Positions 51,325 to 59,468 are shown, counted from the stretch's first letter. The stretch: DNA of 64,000 nucleotides from Bacteroides stercorirosoris (GCF_900142015.1 NZ_FQZN01000019.1:59309-123308); one strand, 5' to 3'. Notes: a model not told the origin generated them from the sequence alone. Made by a program: numbers and translations.

Positions 51325-51798
51325 ATGAAGAAACCTTCATTCTTCCCTGTCCTTATAGGCACGGGCTTTGGCTCGGGCTTTTCCCCTTTTGCTCCGGGCA
51401 CGGCGGGTGCTTTGCTGGCTACGCTTGTCTGGTTCGGGTTCGCTATGTTTATATCAGAAACTTGTTTGTTGTGGACGACTGTCGCATTGGTGTCGCTATT
51501 CACCGTAGCCGGTATATGGGCTACCGACCGACTGGAACCCTACTGGGGTGAAGATCCTTCGCGCGTGGTGGTGGACGAGATGGTAGGAGTGTGGATTACG
51601 CTTCTGGCAGCTCCGGCCGGTCACGTCTGGTATGGACTGGCAGCGTTTGTGCTGTTCCGTTTTTTTGATATTCTGAAACCGCTGGGTATTCGGCGGATGG
51701 AAAAACTGCCGGGCGGAGTGGGAGTGATGATGGACGACGTACTGGCGGGAGTGTATGGTTTTATTGTCTTAATTGTGGCAAGATGGCTGATAGAGTAA
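51325..51798 (+). CDS. PgpA-like phosphatase
   Basis: 157 residues with several membrane helices. Motifs of phosphatidylglycerophosphatase A are present: GTGFGSGFSPFAPGTAGALL (about 12-31) and DPSRVVVDEMVGVWITLL (about 76-93, with the metal-binding Asp-Glu). In general PgpA removes the terminal phosphate of phosphatidylglycerol-phosphate. Placed between inositol-phosphate synthase and a CDP-alcohol transferase, this one more likely dephosphorylates phosphatidylinositol-phosphate to phosphatidylinositol, as reported for the related B. thetaiotaomicron cluster. It overlaps the next gene by 16 bp. Confidence 0.85.
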   Translation: MKKPSFFPVLIGTGFGSGFSPFAPGTAGALLATLVWFGFAMFISETCLLWTTVALVSLFTVAGIWATDRLEPYWGEDPSRVVVDEMVGVWITLLAAPAGHVWYGLAAFVLFRFFDILKPLGIRRMEKLPGGVGVMMDDVLAGVYGFIVLIVARWLIE

Positions 51799-52292
51799 AG
51801 GAAAAGAGCCGGTTGGCTGGTTGGCGTAGGGAAGTATGGCTTTTTATGAAGGCCCAGCTCTCTGCACAGGTAGCCACGGTGATAGATTTTCTGATTACTA
51901 TTCTTTTGGCGAAATTATTCGGTATATATTATTTGTATGCCACATTCATCGGTTCGGTGGTTGGCGGTATAGTCAATTGTGTGATAAATTATGAATGGGT
52001 GTTCAAGGCGGAAGATTGCAAAAAGATACATGTAGGATTGAAGTATTTCGTCGTTTGGGGTGGGAGCATCCTGATTAATACGTGGGGCACTTTTGCCTTG
52101 ACGGAGTGGTTGGCACGGATGAAGTGGGTGAACGGATTGTTGGGATATTATGTCTACGATGTGTTCATCTTATCTAAGATTACCGTGGCGCTGCTGGTTG
52201 CATTTTTTTGGAATTATTACTTGCAACGATTCTTCGTTTACCGGAACCACAATTTAAAAAGATTTCTGAAACAACGTTTGGAACATAAATAG
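51783..52292 (+). CDS. GtrA-family membrane protein
   Basis: 169 residues with four predicted membrane helices (AQVATVIDFLITILLAKLFG; FIGSVVGGIVNCVINYEWVF; then two more). The motif CVINYEWVFK matches the GtrA/DPMS family, small proteins often linked to movement of lipid-linked sugars. Its role in an inositol-lipid cluster is not obvious; transfer or flipping of a lipid intermediate is possible. The start is inside the PgpA-like gene, and the next gene begins one base after its stop. Confidence 0.82.
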   Translation: MADRVKEKSRLAGWRREVWLFMKAQLSAQVATVIDFLITILLAKLFGIYYLYATFIGSVVGGIVNCVINYEWVFKAEDCKKIHVGLKYFVVWGGSILINTWGTFALTEWLARMKWVNGLLGYYVYDVFILSKITVALLVAFFWNYYLQRFFVYRNHNLKRFLKQRLEHK

Positions 52293-52293
52293 A

Positions 52294-52953
52294 ATGAACA
52301 TGAATTATAGAGATTGGCTGCAACAGGTGATATATAAGATTATCAACCCCGTTGTGCGCGGTATGATTAAAATAGGCATTACGCCTAACTTTATTACTAC
52401 TACCGGATTAGTGCTAAACATAGTGGCTGCCGGTGTATTTGTTTATGCAGGAAAATACACTGATTCCAAAGAAGACCTTTCTTTGGTGGGCTGGATGGGA
52501 GGACTCATACTTTTTGCCGGGCTGTTTGATATGATGGACGGACGTGTGGCACGTTTAGGTAATATGTCTTCCACGTTTGGCGCATTGTATGATTCGGTGC
52601 TTGACCGTTACAGTGAACTGTTTACATTATTTGGCATTTTTTACTATCTTATATTGCAGGGGTATTTGGTAGGTTCTATTATCACGTTTCTTGCTTTGAT
52701 CGGTTCGTTGATGGTAAGTTATGTACGTGCGCGCGCCGAAGGTCTTGGACTGGAGTGTAAGGTAGGTTTCATGCAGCGTCCCGAACGGGTGGTGTTGACC
52801 GCGCTGGGAGCCTTGTTCTGCGGTATCTTCTCTGATTGTACGCTTTTCGACCCGATGCTGATATTGATTGTTCCGATGGCAGTGATTGCCGTATTTGCTA
52901 ATCTGACAGCTTTTGTCCGTCTGGCACATTGCTATAAACTATTGAATAAATGA
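52294..52953 (+). CDS. CDP-alcohol phosphatidyltransferase (phosphatidylinositol-phosphate synthase)
   Basis: 219 residues, about six membrane helices. The full family signature D-x2-DG-x2-AR-x8-G-x3-D-x3-D is present: FDMMDGRVARLG, then STFGALYDSVLDRYSE (about 72-105). It joins CDP-diacylglycerol with an alcohol. Next to inositol-phosphate synthase the substrate is probably inositol-1-phosphate, giving phosphatidylinositol-phosphate. A cardiolipin or PG-phosphate synthase is less likely here. It overlaps the next gene by 4 bp. Confidence 0.88.
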   Translation: MNMNYRDWLQQVIYKIINPVVRGMIKIGITPNFITTTGLVLNIVAAGVFVYAGKYTDSKEDLSLVGWMGGLILFAGLFDMMDGRVARLGNMSSTFGALYDSVLDRYSELFTLFGIFYYLILQGYLVGSIITFLALIGSLMVSYVRARAEGLGLECKVGFMQRPERVVLTALGALFCGIFSDCTLFDPMLILIVPMAVIAVFANLTAFVRLAHCYKLLNK

Positions 52954-53882
52954 TAAGAAAGTATCTTCCTCCGATGAGAGAAACGGTGCTGGTAGTGGCC
53001 ATTACGGTGGCTTTCTTGTTGCTGACGGCTACGTGTATCGGGCTTCGTTCGGAGCATTTTCTGATGTCGGGTTTGTTTCTGGTTCTGTTTTTTGCAGGAA
53101 AGACAACCCGTAAACTGGCAGTAGCGTTACTGCCTTTTGTTGTTTTTGCGGTTTCCTATGACTGGATGCGGGTATATCCTAATTATCAGGTGAATCCTAT
53201 TGATGTGCAGGGCTTGTATGAGGCCGAAAAGTCTCTTTTCGGCATATCGGTGAATGGAGCGGTGCTTATTCCCTGTGAATATTTTGCTATACATCATTGG
53301 GCTGTTGCTGATTTCTTTGCAGGGGTGTTCTATCTTTGCTGGGTGCCTGTGCCTATTGCTTTCGGCTTGTGGCTTTATCTGAAGGGCGAACGCCGGATGT
53401 ATCTGCGTTTTGCAATGGTTTTTCTGCTTGTGAATCTGATTGGTTTTGCTGGATATTATATTCATCCTGCGGCACCACCCTGGTATGCCATGAATTATGG
53501 TTTTGAGGCTATGCTGGATACTCCCGGAAATGTAGCGGGACTGGGACGTTTTGATGAGTTGATGGGATGCACTATTTTCGATTCAATTTATGGACGTAAT
53601 GCCAATGTGTTTGCTGCTGTGCCTTCGTTGCATGCGGCGTATATGGTTGTGGCATTGGCTTATGCGATAATGAATCGTTGCAAGGGCTGGCTGATAGCAT
53701 TGTTTGCCTTTATTATGGTGGGCATCTGGTGTACGGCCGTTTATTCGGGGCATCATTATCTGATTGATGTTTTGTTAGGAATCTCCTGTGCACTGCTAGG
53801 CATTCTGGTTTTCGAGAAAGGATTGATGAAATGGGGAGCGTTTAAACGCTTCTTCGAAAGGTATAGTAAATACATTAAATGA
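52950..53882 (+). CDS. PAP2/AUR1-like transferase, probable inositol phosphorylceramide synthase
   Basis: 310 residues with about eight membrane helices. The PAP2 catalytic motifs are present: FAAVPSLHAAYMVVALA with the His (about 225-240) and YSGHHYLIDVLLG (about 268-280). This pair, with the wide spacing and an early PPWYAMNYGFEAM segment, resembles AUR1-type enzymes that move phosphoinositol from phosphatidylinositol to ceramide. Bacteroides make sphingolipids, so it fits the final step of the cluster. The TGA stop lies inside the left end of palindromic element C. Confidence 0.85.
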   Translation: MIRKYLPPMRETVLVVAITVAFLLLTATCIGLRSEHFLMSGLFLVLFFAGKTTRKLAVALLPFVVFAVSYDWMRVYPNYQVNPIDVQGLYEAEKSLFGISVNGAVLIPCEYFAIHHWAVADFFAGVFYLCWVPVPIAFGLWLYLKGERRMYLRFAMVFLLVNLIGFAGYYIHPAAPPWYAMNYGFEAMLDTPGNVAGLGRFDELMGCTIFDSIYGRNANVFAAVPSLHAAYMVVALAYAIMNRCKGWLIALFAFIMVGIWCTAVYSGHHYLIDVLLGISCALLGILVFEKGLMKWGAFKRFFERYSKYIK

Positions 53883-54044
53883 TAATTTAGCGGGCGGATG
53901 CCCGCTAAAAATTGACAATTGACAATTGATAATTAACAAATAGGCTGCGCTATATTGTGCTTAAACAATCGTTCCGAATGGTAATTGTCAATTGTCAATT
54001 GTTAATTGTCAATTTTTAGCAGCAAAGCCGCTAAATTATCATTT
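53877..54044. repeat. Heptad-arm palindromic element, copy C (168 bp)
   Basis: Same orientation, length, ends and core as copy A. Differences include an ATTGATA unit in the left arm and a broken right end hairpin (AGCAGC against GCCGCT). It begins inside the stop of the PAP2 gene and separates it from the alcohol dehydrogenase. Confidence 0.9.
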
Positions 54045-54062
54045 ATATATAACAAATGAATT

Positions 54063-55244
54063 ATGAATAATTTCGTCTTTTACAGCCCTACCGAATTCGT
54101 TTTCGGTAAAGCAACAGAAATGCAAGTCGGTGCACTGGCGCTGAAACACGGTGCACGAAAGGTGATGATTGTGTACGGTGGCGGCTCTATTGTGCGGAGC
54201 GGCTTACTGGATAGGGTGAAACAATCTTTGCAGGAAGCGGGGATTGAATATTGCCTGATGGGTGGTGTGCAGCCTAATCCGGTAGATACGAAGGTGTATG
54301 AAGGCATTGATTTCTGTCGTCGTGAACAAGCTGATATGTTATTGCCCGTAGGTGGCGGTTCCGTCATTGACACGGCAAAAGCCATAGCCGCAGGTGTGCT
54401 CTATGATGGTGATTTCTGGGATTTCTATATCGGAAAAGCCAAAGTGACGAAAGCCTTGAAAGTCGCTGTAGTCCTGACTATCCCTGCCGCCGGAAGCGAA
54501 GGTTCCGGTAACACTGTCATTACCAAACTGGACGGTTTGCAGAAACTCAGCCTGCGTGTGCCCGAAGTTCTGCGCCCGGTCTTCTCTATCATGAATCCGG
54601 AACTGACTTATACTTTACCTCCTTTCCAGACTGCCTGTGGTGTAGCCGATATGATGGCGCACATCATGGAACGTTATTTCACTAATACGCAAGAAGTAGA
54701 GATAGGTGACCGTCTTTGTGAGGGAACTCTGATGGCTATCATCGACGAGGCTCCTAAAGTGATGAAGAATCCCGAAGACTATGGTGCTCGTGCCAATCTT
54801 ATGTGGTCGGGCATGATTGCACATAACGGAACGTGTGGTGTGGGCTGTGAAGAAGACTGGGCTTCCCACTTCCTGGAACATGAAATCAGTGCGATTTATG
54901 GCGTTACCCATGGTGCAGGGTTATCCGTAATCTTTCCTGCCTGGATGACGTGGATGGTGGAACATAATGTAGATAAAATAGCCCAATATGCAGTCCGTGT
55001 TTGGGGCGTTTCTGAGTCGGGAGATAAGAAAGCGGTTGCATTGGAGGGCATCCATAGACTGAAATCTTTCTTTGTCTCTCTGGGACTTCCTGTTACGTTT
55101 AAAGCGTTGGGCATTGAGAACCCTGATATTGACCGTCTGGCAGACAGCCTGCACCGTAATAAGGGAGAGTTCGTAGGTAATTATGTGAAGTTGACGAAAC
55201 AGGACAGCAAAGAGATATATCGGCTGGCATGTACAAACGAATGA
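54063..55244 (+). CDS. Iron-containing alcohol dehydrogenase (BdhA/YqhD type)
   Basis: 393 residues. The N-terminal dinucleotide domain has MIVYGGGSIVRSGL and LPVGGGSVIDTAKAIAAG. The C-terminal metal domain has the Asp/His ligands in QTACGVADMMAHIMERYF (about 195-212) and YGVTHGAGLSVIFPAW (about 279-294). It reduces aldehydes such as butanal with NAD(P)H, or oxidises the alcohol. It is a stand-alone gene convergent with rng; both share the bidirectional hairpin downstream. Confidence 0.92.
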   Translation: MNNFVFYSPTEFVFGKATEMQVGALALKHGARKVMIVYGGGSIVRSGLLDRVKQSLQEAGIEYCLMGGVQPNPVDTKVYEGIDFCRREQADMLLPVGGGSVIDTAKAIAAGVLYDGDFWDFYIGKAKVTKALKVAVVLTIPAAGSEGSGNTVITKLDGLQKLSLRVPEVLRPVFSIMNPELTYTLPPFQTACGVADMMAHIMERYFTNTQEVEIGDRLCEGTLMAIIDEAPKVMKNPEDYGARANLMWSGMIAHNGTCGVGCEEDWASHFLEHEISAIYGVTHGAGLSVIFPAWMTWMVEHNVDKIAQYAVRVWGVSESGDKKAVALEGIHRLKSFFVSLGLPVTFKALGIENPDIDRLADSLHRNKGEFVGNYVKLTKQDSKEIYRLACTNE

Positions 55245-55299
55245 TTATTTGTTTCTATGATACGGTGGCTTTTTTCAAAAAAGCGGCGGAAGAATAAAA

Positions 55300-55336
55300 A
55301 AAGACGGCGAAGTTTTTCAAATACTCCGCCGTCTTT
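55300..55336. terminator. Bidirectional terminator between alcohol dehydrogenase and rng
   Basis: AAAGACGGCGAAGT (55300-55313) pairs with ACTCCGCCGTCTTT (55323-55336), one mismatch, with A's before and T's after on both strands. It serves both convergent genes. Confidence 0.8.
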
Positions 55337-55338
55337 TC

Positions 55339-56913
55339 TTATTTAATTTCGAATTCTTCCTTCATGTCAATCTCTTCCCCGTGTGGGTCATAGAATACAT
55401 ATTCCAGGAACGCAAGTTTCTGGCTTGGAATAATCTTGATACCAAATCCGTATTTCATCTGCCACTTCCGTTTCAGGGAAACAAGTCCCTGATTAATATA
55501 GGCAGCGATATACGGGTGGATGTGTAACGAGAATTTCTTAATCTTCAATTTGTTGACTAAGTAGTCAATTTTACTCTCTAAAGTGTCCGTAAAGAGGATG
55601 GACGACTTGATTGTGCCTTTTCCGAAACAGGTGGGACAAATTTCTGTGGTGTTGACATCCATTGCCGGGCGCACACGCTGGCGGGTAATTTGCATCAAGC
55701 CGAATTTGCTGAGCGGTAGGATGTTGTGTCTTGCCCTGTCTTTTTGCATATTGGCACACATACGTTCGTAAAGCTTCTGTCTGTTTTCGGCTTCGTTCAT
55801 GTCGATGAAGTCCACCACGATGATACCACCCATATCTCTCAGTCGCAGCTGGCGAGCCAGTTCGTCGGCAGCTCCCAGGTTCACTTCGAGCGCGTTGGCC
55901 TCCTGCCCGTTGGCATTCTTGGTGCGGTTACCGCTGTTCACGTCTACTACGTGAAGCGCCTCAGTATGCTCAATAATCAGGTAGGCACCACTCTTGTATG
56001 AAACCGTCTTTCCGAACGAAGACTTGATTTGCTTGGTGATACCAAAATTGTCGTAAATAGGAAGTTGGCCTTTATACAGCTTCACAATTCCTGCCCGTTC
56101 AGGGGCAATGAGTGCTACGTAGTCCTTGATTTCGTGGAACACGGCTTCGTCGTTGACGTAGATGTTCTCGAAAGAAGGGTTAAACAAGTCGCGCAGTAAG
56201 CCTACGGCACGGCTGGTTTCTTCGTAAATCAGAGTCGGGAATTTAGTGGCTTTCTGTATTTTGGTCACAGCATCCTCCCAGTGTTTTAATAAAACTTTAA
56301 GCTCTCCGTCGAGCTCGGCCACGCGTTTTCCTTCGGCAACGGTGCGGACGATAACACCGAAGTTTTTCGGCTTGATGCTCATCAGCAATTGTTTGAGGCG
56401 GGCGCGTTCTTCGCTCGATTTAATTTTTTGTGATACGGAAACCTTGTCGTTGAAAGGTATCAGCACCAGATATCTTCCGGCAAATGAAATTTCGGAAGTC
56501 AGGCGCGGGCCTTTGGTCGAGATAGGCTCCTTGACAATCTGCACCACTACTTCTTGTCCTACCTTGAGTGTGTTGGCTACAGTGCCGTCTTTTTCAAGGT
56601 CGGGAAGTATGGTTGCTTTTGTAATTTGGGGTAGCTTCTTTTTGTCGCTTAAAGTTTGCTTTACGTACTTCTCTAACGAGTTAAATTGAGGACCTAAGTC
56701 CAGATAATGAAGAAAAGCATCTTTCTCGTAACCCACGTCCACGAAGCAGGCATTCAGGCCGGGCATCAATTTCTTGATTCGTCCCAAATACATGTTGCCC
56801 ACCGAGAAGGAGAGATTTCTTCCTTCGCTTTGCAGTTCCACCAGGCTCTTGTCTTCGAGCAGTGCGATGGAGACTTCTTTGGGCTGTACGTCTACAACGA
56901 GTTCGCTTGTCAC
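55339..56913 (-). CDS. rng: Ribonuclease G (Rne/Rng family)
   Basis: 524 residues. An N-terminal S1 domain (GNMYLGRIKKLMPGLNACFV, DVGYEKDAFLHYLD) lies at about 35-130. The RNase E/G catalytic core has LRDMGGIIVVDFIDMNE (about 300-316), whose Asp pair binds Mg, and LPLSKFGLMQITRQRVRP. A CPTCFGKG segment supplies the Zn-link cysteines. It is an endonuclease in rRNA maturation and mRNA decay. It lacks the long C-terminal scaffold of RNase E. HU and the small ribosomal peptide gene lie upstream on the same strand. Confidence 0.94.
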   Translation of the reverse strand: MTSELVVDVQPKEVSIALLEDKSLVELQSEGRNLSFSVGNMYLGRIKKLMPGLNACFVDVGYEKDAFLHYLDLGPQFNSLEKYVKQTLSDKKKLPQITKATILPDLEKDGTVANTLKVGQEVVVQIVKEPISTKGPRLTSEISFAGRYLVLIPFNDKVSVSQKIKSSEERARLKQLLMSIKPKNFGVIVRTVAEGKRVAELDGELKVLLKHWEDAVTKIQKATKFPTLIYEETSRAVGLLRDLFNPSFENIYVNDEAVFHEIKDYVALIAPERAGIVKLYKGQLPIYDNFGITKQIKSSFGKTVSYKSGAYLIIEHTEALHVVDVNSGNRTKNANGQEANALEVNLGAADELARQLRLRDMGGIIVVDFIDMNEAENRQKLYERMCANMQKDRARHNILPLSKFGLMQITRQRVRPAMDVNTTEICPTCFGKGTIKSSILFTDTLESKIDYLVNKLKIKKFSLHIHPYIAAYINQGLVSLKRKWQMKYGFGIKIIPSQKLAFLEYVFYDPHGEEIDMKEEFEIK

Positions 56914-56962
56914 AATTTTTTTCTTGCTTTTAGGTTCTAAGTCAACCAGATTCTAAGTTTAC

Positions 56963-57030
56963 GGGTTGACAAGAGGGAATGTATTGCGACTATCTCCCTT
57001 GTCTCCTTGTTCCTTGTCACCTTGTTAACT
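56963..57030. repeat. Partial palindrome and 7-bp tract upstream of rng
   Basis: GTTGACAAGAGGGA faces TCCCTTGTC, and the downstream side continues as CCTTGTC-TCCTTGT-TCCTTGT-CACCTTG with a period of about 7 bp. It lies between rng and the small ribosomal gene; no conserved ends or core are seen. Confidence 0.55.
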
Positions 57031-57116
57031 ACAATTTGTTACTTAAACAAAGAACAAACTCGCGAGACAAATAGCTTCACAAGTTTGTTCTTTATTTCTG
57101 TCTTTCAGACTAAAAA

Positions 57117-57209
57117 TTACTTTTTGCTTTTATGTCTGTTCTTTCTTAGTCTTTTTTTACGCTTGTGCGTAGACATTTTATGTCTTTTTTTCTTCTTTCC
57201 GCTAGGCAT
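57117..57209 (-). CDS. AURKAIP1/COX24-like ribosomal peptide (bS22/mS38 type)
   Basis: A 30-residue, extremely basic peptide: MPSGKKKKRHKM, then STHKRKKRLRKNRHKSKK. Length and sequence match the tiny Bacteroidetes proteins named after the AURKAIP1/COX24 domain, homologous to mitochondrial mS38 and related to mycobacterial bS22, which sit on the small ribosomal subunit near the decoding region. It lies 36 bases after the HU stop on the same strand, so HU, this gene and rng may be one transcript. Its small size makes it easy to miss. Confidence 0.85.
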   Translation of the reverse strand: MPSGKKKKRHKMSTHKRKKRLRKNRHKSKK

Positions 57210-57245
57210 AGCTTCGATAATTTAATTGGTTAATACTCTTGTTTA

Positions 57246-57521
57246 TTATTTCTTCACGGAGATGGTGAATGTTTTAGCAGGCTTAAATGCCGGAATATTA
57301 TGTTCCGGAATGATGATCGTAGTATTCTTTGAGATGTTACGAGCTGTTTTTTGTGCTCTTTTCTTCACTACGAAGCTACCAAACCCGCGGAGGTAAACAT
57401 TTTCATCTTTAGATAAAGATGCTTTTACTGTGTCCATGAATGCTTCAACGGTCGCAAGTACTGTCACTTTGTCAATCCCGGTGTTCTTTGTAATTTCGTT
57501 TACAATATCAGCTTTAGTCAT
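57246..57521 (-). CDS. HU/IHF-family DNA-binding protein
   Basis: 91 residues. Helical dimerisation part (MTKADIVNEITKNTGIDKVT), then VYLRGFGSFVVKKRAQKTAR, matching the HU signature with the DNA-wrapping arm, and IPEHNIPAFKPAKTFTISVK. It bends DNA as a dimer and shapes the nucleoid. It is the first gene of the minus-strand group HU, ribosomal peptide, rng. Confidence 0.93.
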   Translation of the reverse strand: MTKADIVNEITKNTGIDKVTVLATVEAFMDTVKASLSKDENVYLRGFGSFVVKKRAQKTARNISKNTTIIIPEHNIPAFKPAKTFTISVKK

Positions 57522-57571
57522 TTTTCTTTAAAAAAAATATTATTACTATAGTTTCCTAATTTTTTGGACTG

Positions 57572-57579
57572 CAAATATA
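57572..57579 (-). promoter_or_regulatory. -7 box of the HU promoter
   Basis: CAAATATA on the plus strand is TATATTTG on the minus strand, a perfect TAnnTTTG, about 50 bases before the HU ATG. The -33 region reads TTTAGAG, a weak match. Confidence 0.45.
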
Positions 57580-57644
57580 TAGCTTTTTGCGCTCTCTAAA
57601 AAATATATTCTGGACAATTTTCTAAAAAAGTCTTCCGATTAAGT

Positions 57645-57756
57645 TTTGTTAGGGTGAAAAAGAGCTATTTTTGTGCTGTGGGAAAGAGGGTGAAGGATAC
57701 ACTTTGCATATTTATGTGGGTGATAAATCGCCTCCACAAGCATTGTGGCGGCGATT
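57645..57756 (+). promoter_or_regulatory. mutY leader: candidate promoter and a 14-bp hairpin
   Basis: The 344-bp HU-mutY gap holds TTTG (57645-57648), a 17-bp spacer and TATTTTTG (57666-57673). A stem-loop AATCGCCTCCACAA / TTGTGGCGGCGATT (57726-57739, 57743-57756, one mismatch) then precedes mutY by 109 bases. No T run follows it, so it may be a leader structure. Nothing else is apparent in the gap. Confidence 0.35.
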
Positions 57757-57865
57757 GTGGAAATGAAAAATGTTTTATCCCGTGTGGAAATCGTGCTCTT
57801 GACAGGGCATTGTCGGCTGTAAGTGAATAACCCTTTTTTGAATTTTATAAGTACTTGTAATAGAG

Positions 57866-58906
57866 ATGAATATATTTAGTGAGAAATTAGTGGCATGGTA
57901 TGCCGAAAACAAGCGTGAATTGCCTTGGAGGGATACCACCGACCCGTATATGATATGGATATCGGAAATCATTCTGCAACAGACTCGGGTGGTGCAAGGT
58001 TATGACTATTTTTTGCGTTTTATCCGTCGTTTTCCCGATGTGGCGGCTTTGGCGGAAGCGGAAGAAGATGAGGTGATGAAATGCTGGCAGGGGTTGGGGT
58101 ATTATTCACGTGCCCGCAATCTGCATGCGGCTGCAAAAAGCATGAATGGCGTTTTCCCGACAACCTATGAGGGGGTCCGTGCTTTGAAAGGGGTAGGGGA
58201 CTATACTGCTGCGGCCATTTGTTCGGCTGCTTACGGCATGCCCTATGCTGTGGTGGATGGTAATGTTTATCGGGTGCTCTCCCGTTACTTTGGCGTCGAT
58301 ACGCCGATTGACAGCACGAAAGGGAAGAAACTGTTTGCTGCTTTGGCGGAGGAAATGCTGGATAAATCACGTCCTGCTGTGTATAATCAGGCTGTCATGG
58401 ATTTCGGTGCTATACAGTGTACGCCTCAGTCGCCTAATTGTATGTTTTGCCCTTTGGCGGACAGTTGTTCTGCGTTGCGGAATGGACTGGTGGCAAAGTT
58501 GCCCGTCAAACAACATAAGACGAAAACGAGCAACCGCTATTTTAATTATATATATGTACGCATGGGCGCGTGTACCTATTTACATAAGCGGACGGGTGAT
58601 GATATATGGAAAAATCTTTTCGAACTACCATTGATTGAGACCACTGTTCCGGTGCCGGAAGGCACGTTCCGAGAGCTGCCGGAAGTGCGTGCTCTTTTTG
58701 CGGACGGAGAGGTTCCGGCGTTGCGCCTTGTCTGTGGAAATGTGAAGCATGTGCTTTCACACAGGGTGATATATACTAATTTTTATGAGGTCGCTCTACC
58801 GGAGAACTCTGCTTCTTTTTCTGCTTTCCAACGGGTGAAGACAGAGGATTTGGGGCAGTATGCAGTCTCCCGCCTGGTGCATGCGTTCCTGGAGAAATAT
58901 CTATAA
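57866..58906 (+). CDS. mutY: A/G-specific adenine glycosylase
   Basis: 346 residues. It removes adenine mispaired with 8-oxoguanine. The helix-hairpin-helix is LKGVGDYTAAAICSAAYG (about 112-129), followed by the catalytic Asp in VVDGNVYRVLSRYFG. The iron-sulphur ligands follow the C-x6-C-x2-C-x5-C spacing (CTPQSPNCMFCPLADSC, about 189-205). Residues about 230-345 form the NUDIX-like 8-oxoG recognition domain (VKHVLSHRVIYTNFYE). ssb lies downstream with its own promoter. Confidence 0.95.
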   Translation: MNIFSEKLVAWYAENKRELPWRDTTDPYMIWISEIILQQTRVVQGYDYFLRFIRRFPDVAALAEAEEDEVMKCWQGLGYYSRARNLHAAAKSMNGVFPTTYEGVRALKGVGDYTAAAICSAAYGMPYAVVDGNVYRVLSRYFGVDTPIDSTKGKKLFAALAEEMLDKSRPAVYNQAVMDFGAIQCTPQSPNCMFCPLADSCSALRNGLVAKLPVKQHKTKTSNRYFNYIYVRMGACTYLHKRTGDDIWKNLFELPLIETTVPVPEGTFRELPEVRALFADGEVPALRLVCGNVKHVLSHRVIYTNFYEVALPENSASFSAFQRVKTEDLGQYAVSRLVHAFLEKYL

Positions 58907-58921
58907 AAGTTGCGCTTATTC

Positions 58922-58952
58922 TTGCATTGTGTGATTATTCTGTTTAATTTTG
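58922..58952 (+). promoter_or_regulatory. ssb promoter
   Basis: TTG at 58922-58924, a 20-bp spacer and a perfect -7 box TAATTTTG at 58945-58952. The start would be about 25 bases before the ssb ATG. Confidence 0.6.
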
Positions 58953-58983
58953 GCGGCAAATTCAAATAAAAAGAAAAAGGCTT

Positions 58984-59445
58984 ATGTCAGTAAATAAAGT
59001 AATATTGATTGGAAATGTCGGACAAGATCCTAAAGTAACCTATTATGATGGAGGAAACTGCGTTGCTCAGCTTTCTTTAGCTACTACGGAGAAAGGATAT
59101 ACTCTGCAAAATGGCACTCAAGTTCCTGATCGTACTGATTGGCATAATCTTGTTTTCCGGAACCGCTTAGGAGAGATTGTTGACAAATATGTGCATAAGG
59201 GTGATAAACTCTATGTGGAAGGTAAGATACGTACCCGCTCTTATGATGACCAAAAGGGAATTCAGCGCTATATTACGGAAATCTTTGTCGATAATATGGA
59301 AATGCTGACTCCGCGGGGGACTTCCGCACCGGGTGCTGCTGCGCCGCAACAAGGCATGGCACAAGGTGCCGCTCCTGCACAACCGATAGCGCAATCGCAG
59401 GCTACCCCTGCACAAGATAATACAACGGACGATTTACCGTTCTAA
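58984..59445 (+). CDS. ssb: Single-stranded DNA-binding protein
   Basis: 153 residues. The OB fold is at about 1-110 (MSVNKVILIGNVGQDPKVTY; DWHNLVFRNRLGEIVDKYVH; GDKLYVEGKIRTRSYDD). A Gln/Ala/Pro-rich linker follows, ending in the acidic tip DDLPF that binds partner repair and replication proteins. It forms a tetramer on single-stranded DNA. gldE follows after 23 nt. Confidence 0.96.
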   Translation: MSVNKVILIGNVGQDPKVTYYDGGNCVAQLSLATTEKGYTLQNGTQVPDRTDWHNLVFRNRLGEIVDKYVHKGDKLYVEGKIRTRSYDDQKGIQRYITEIFVDNMEMLTPRGTSAPGAAAPQQGMAQGAAPAQPIAQSQATPAQDNTTDDLPF

Positions 59446-59468
59446 TTGTTTAACTAAAACCAAAATCT

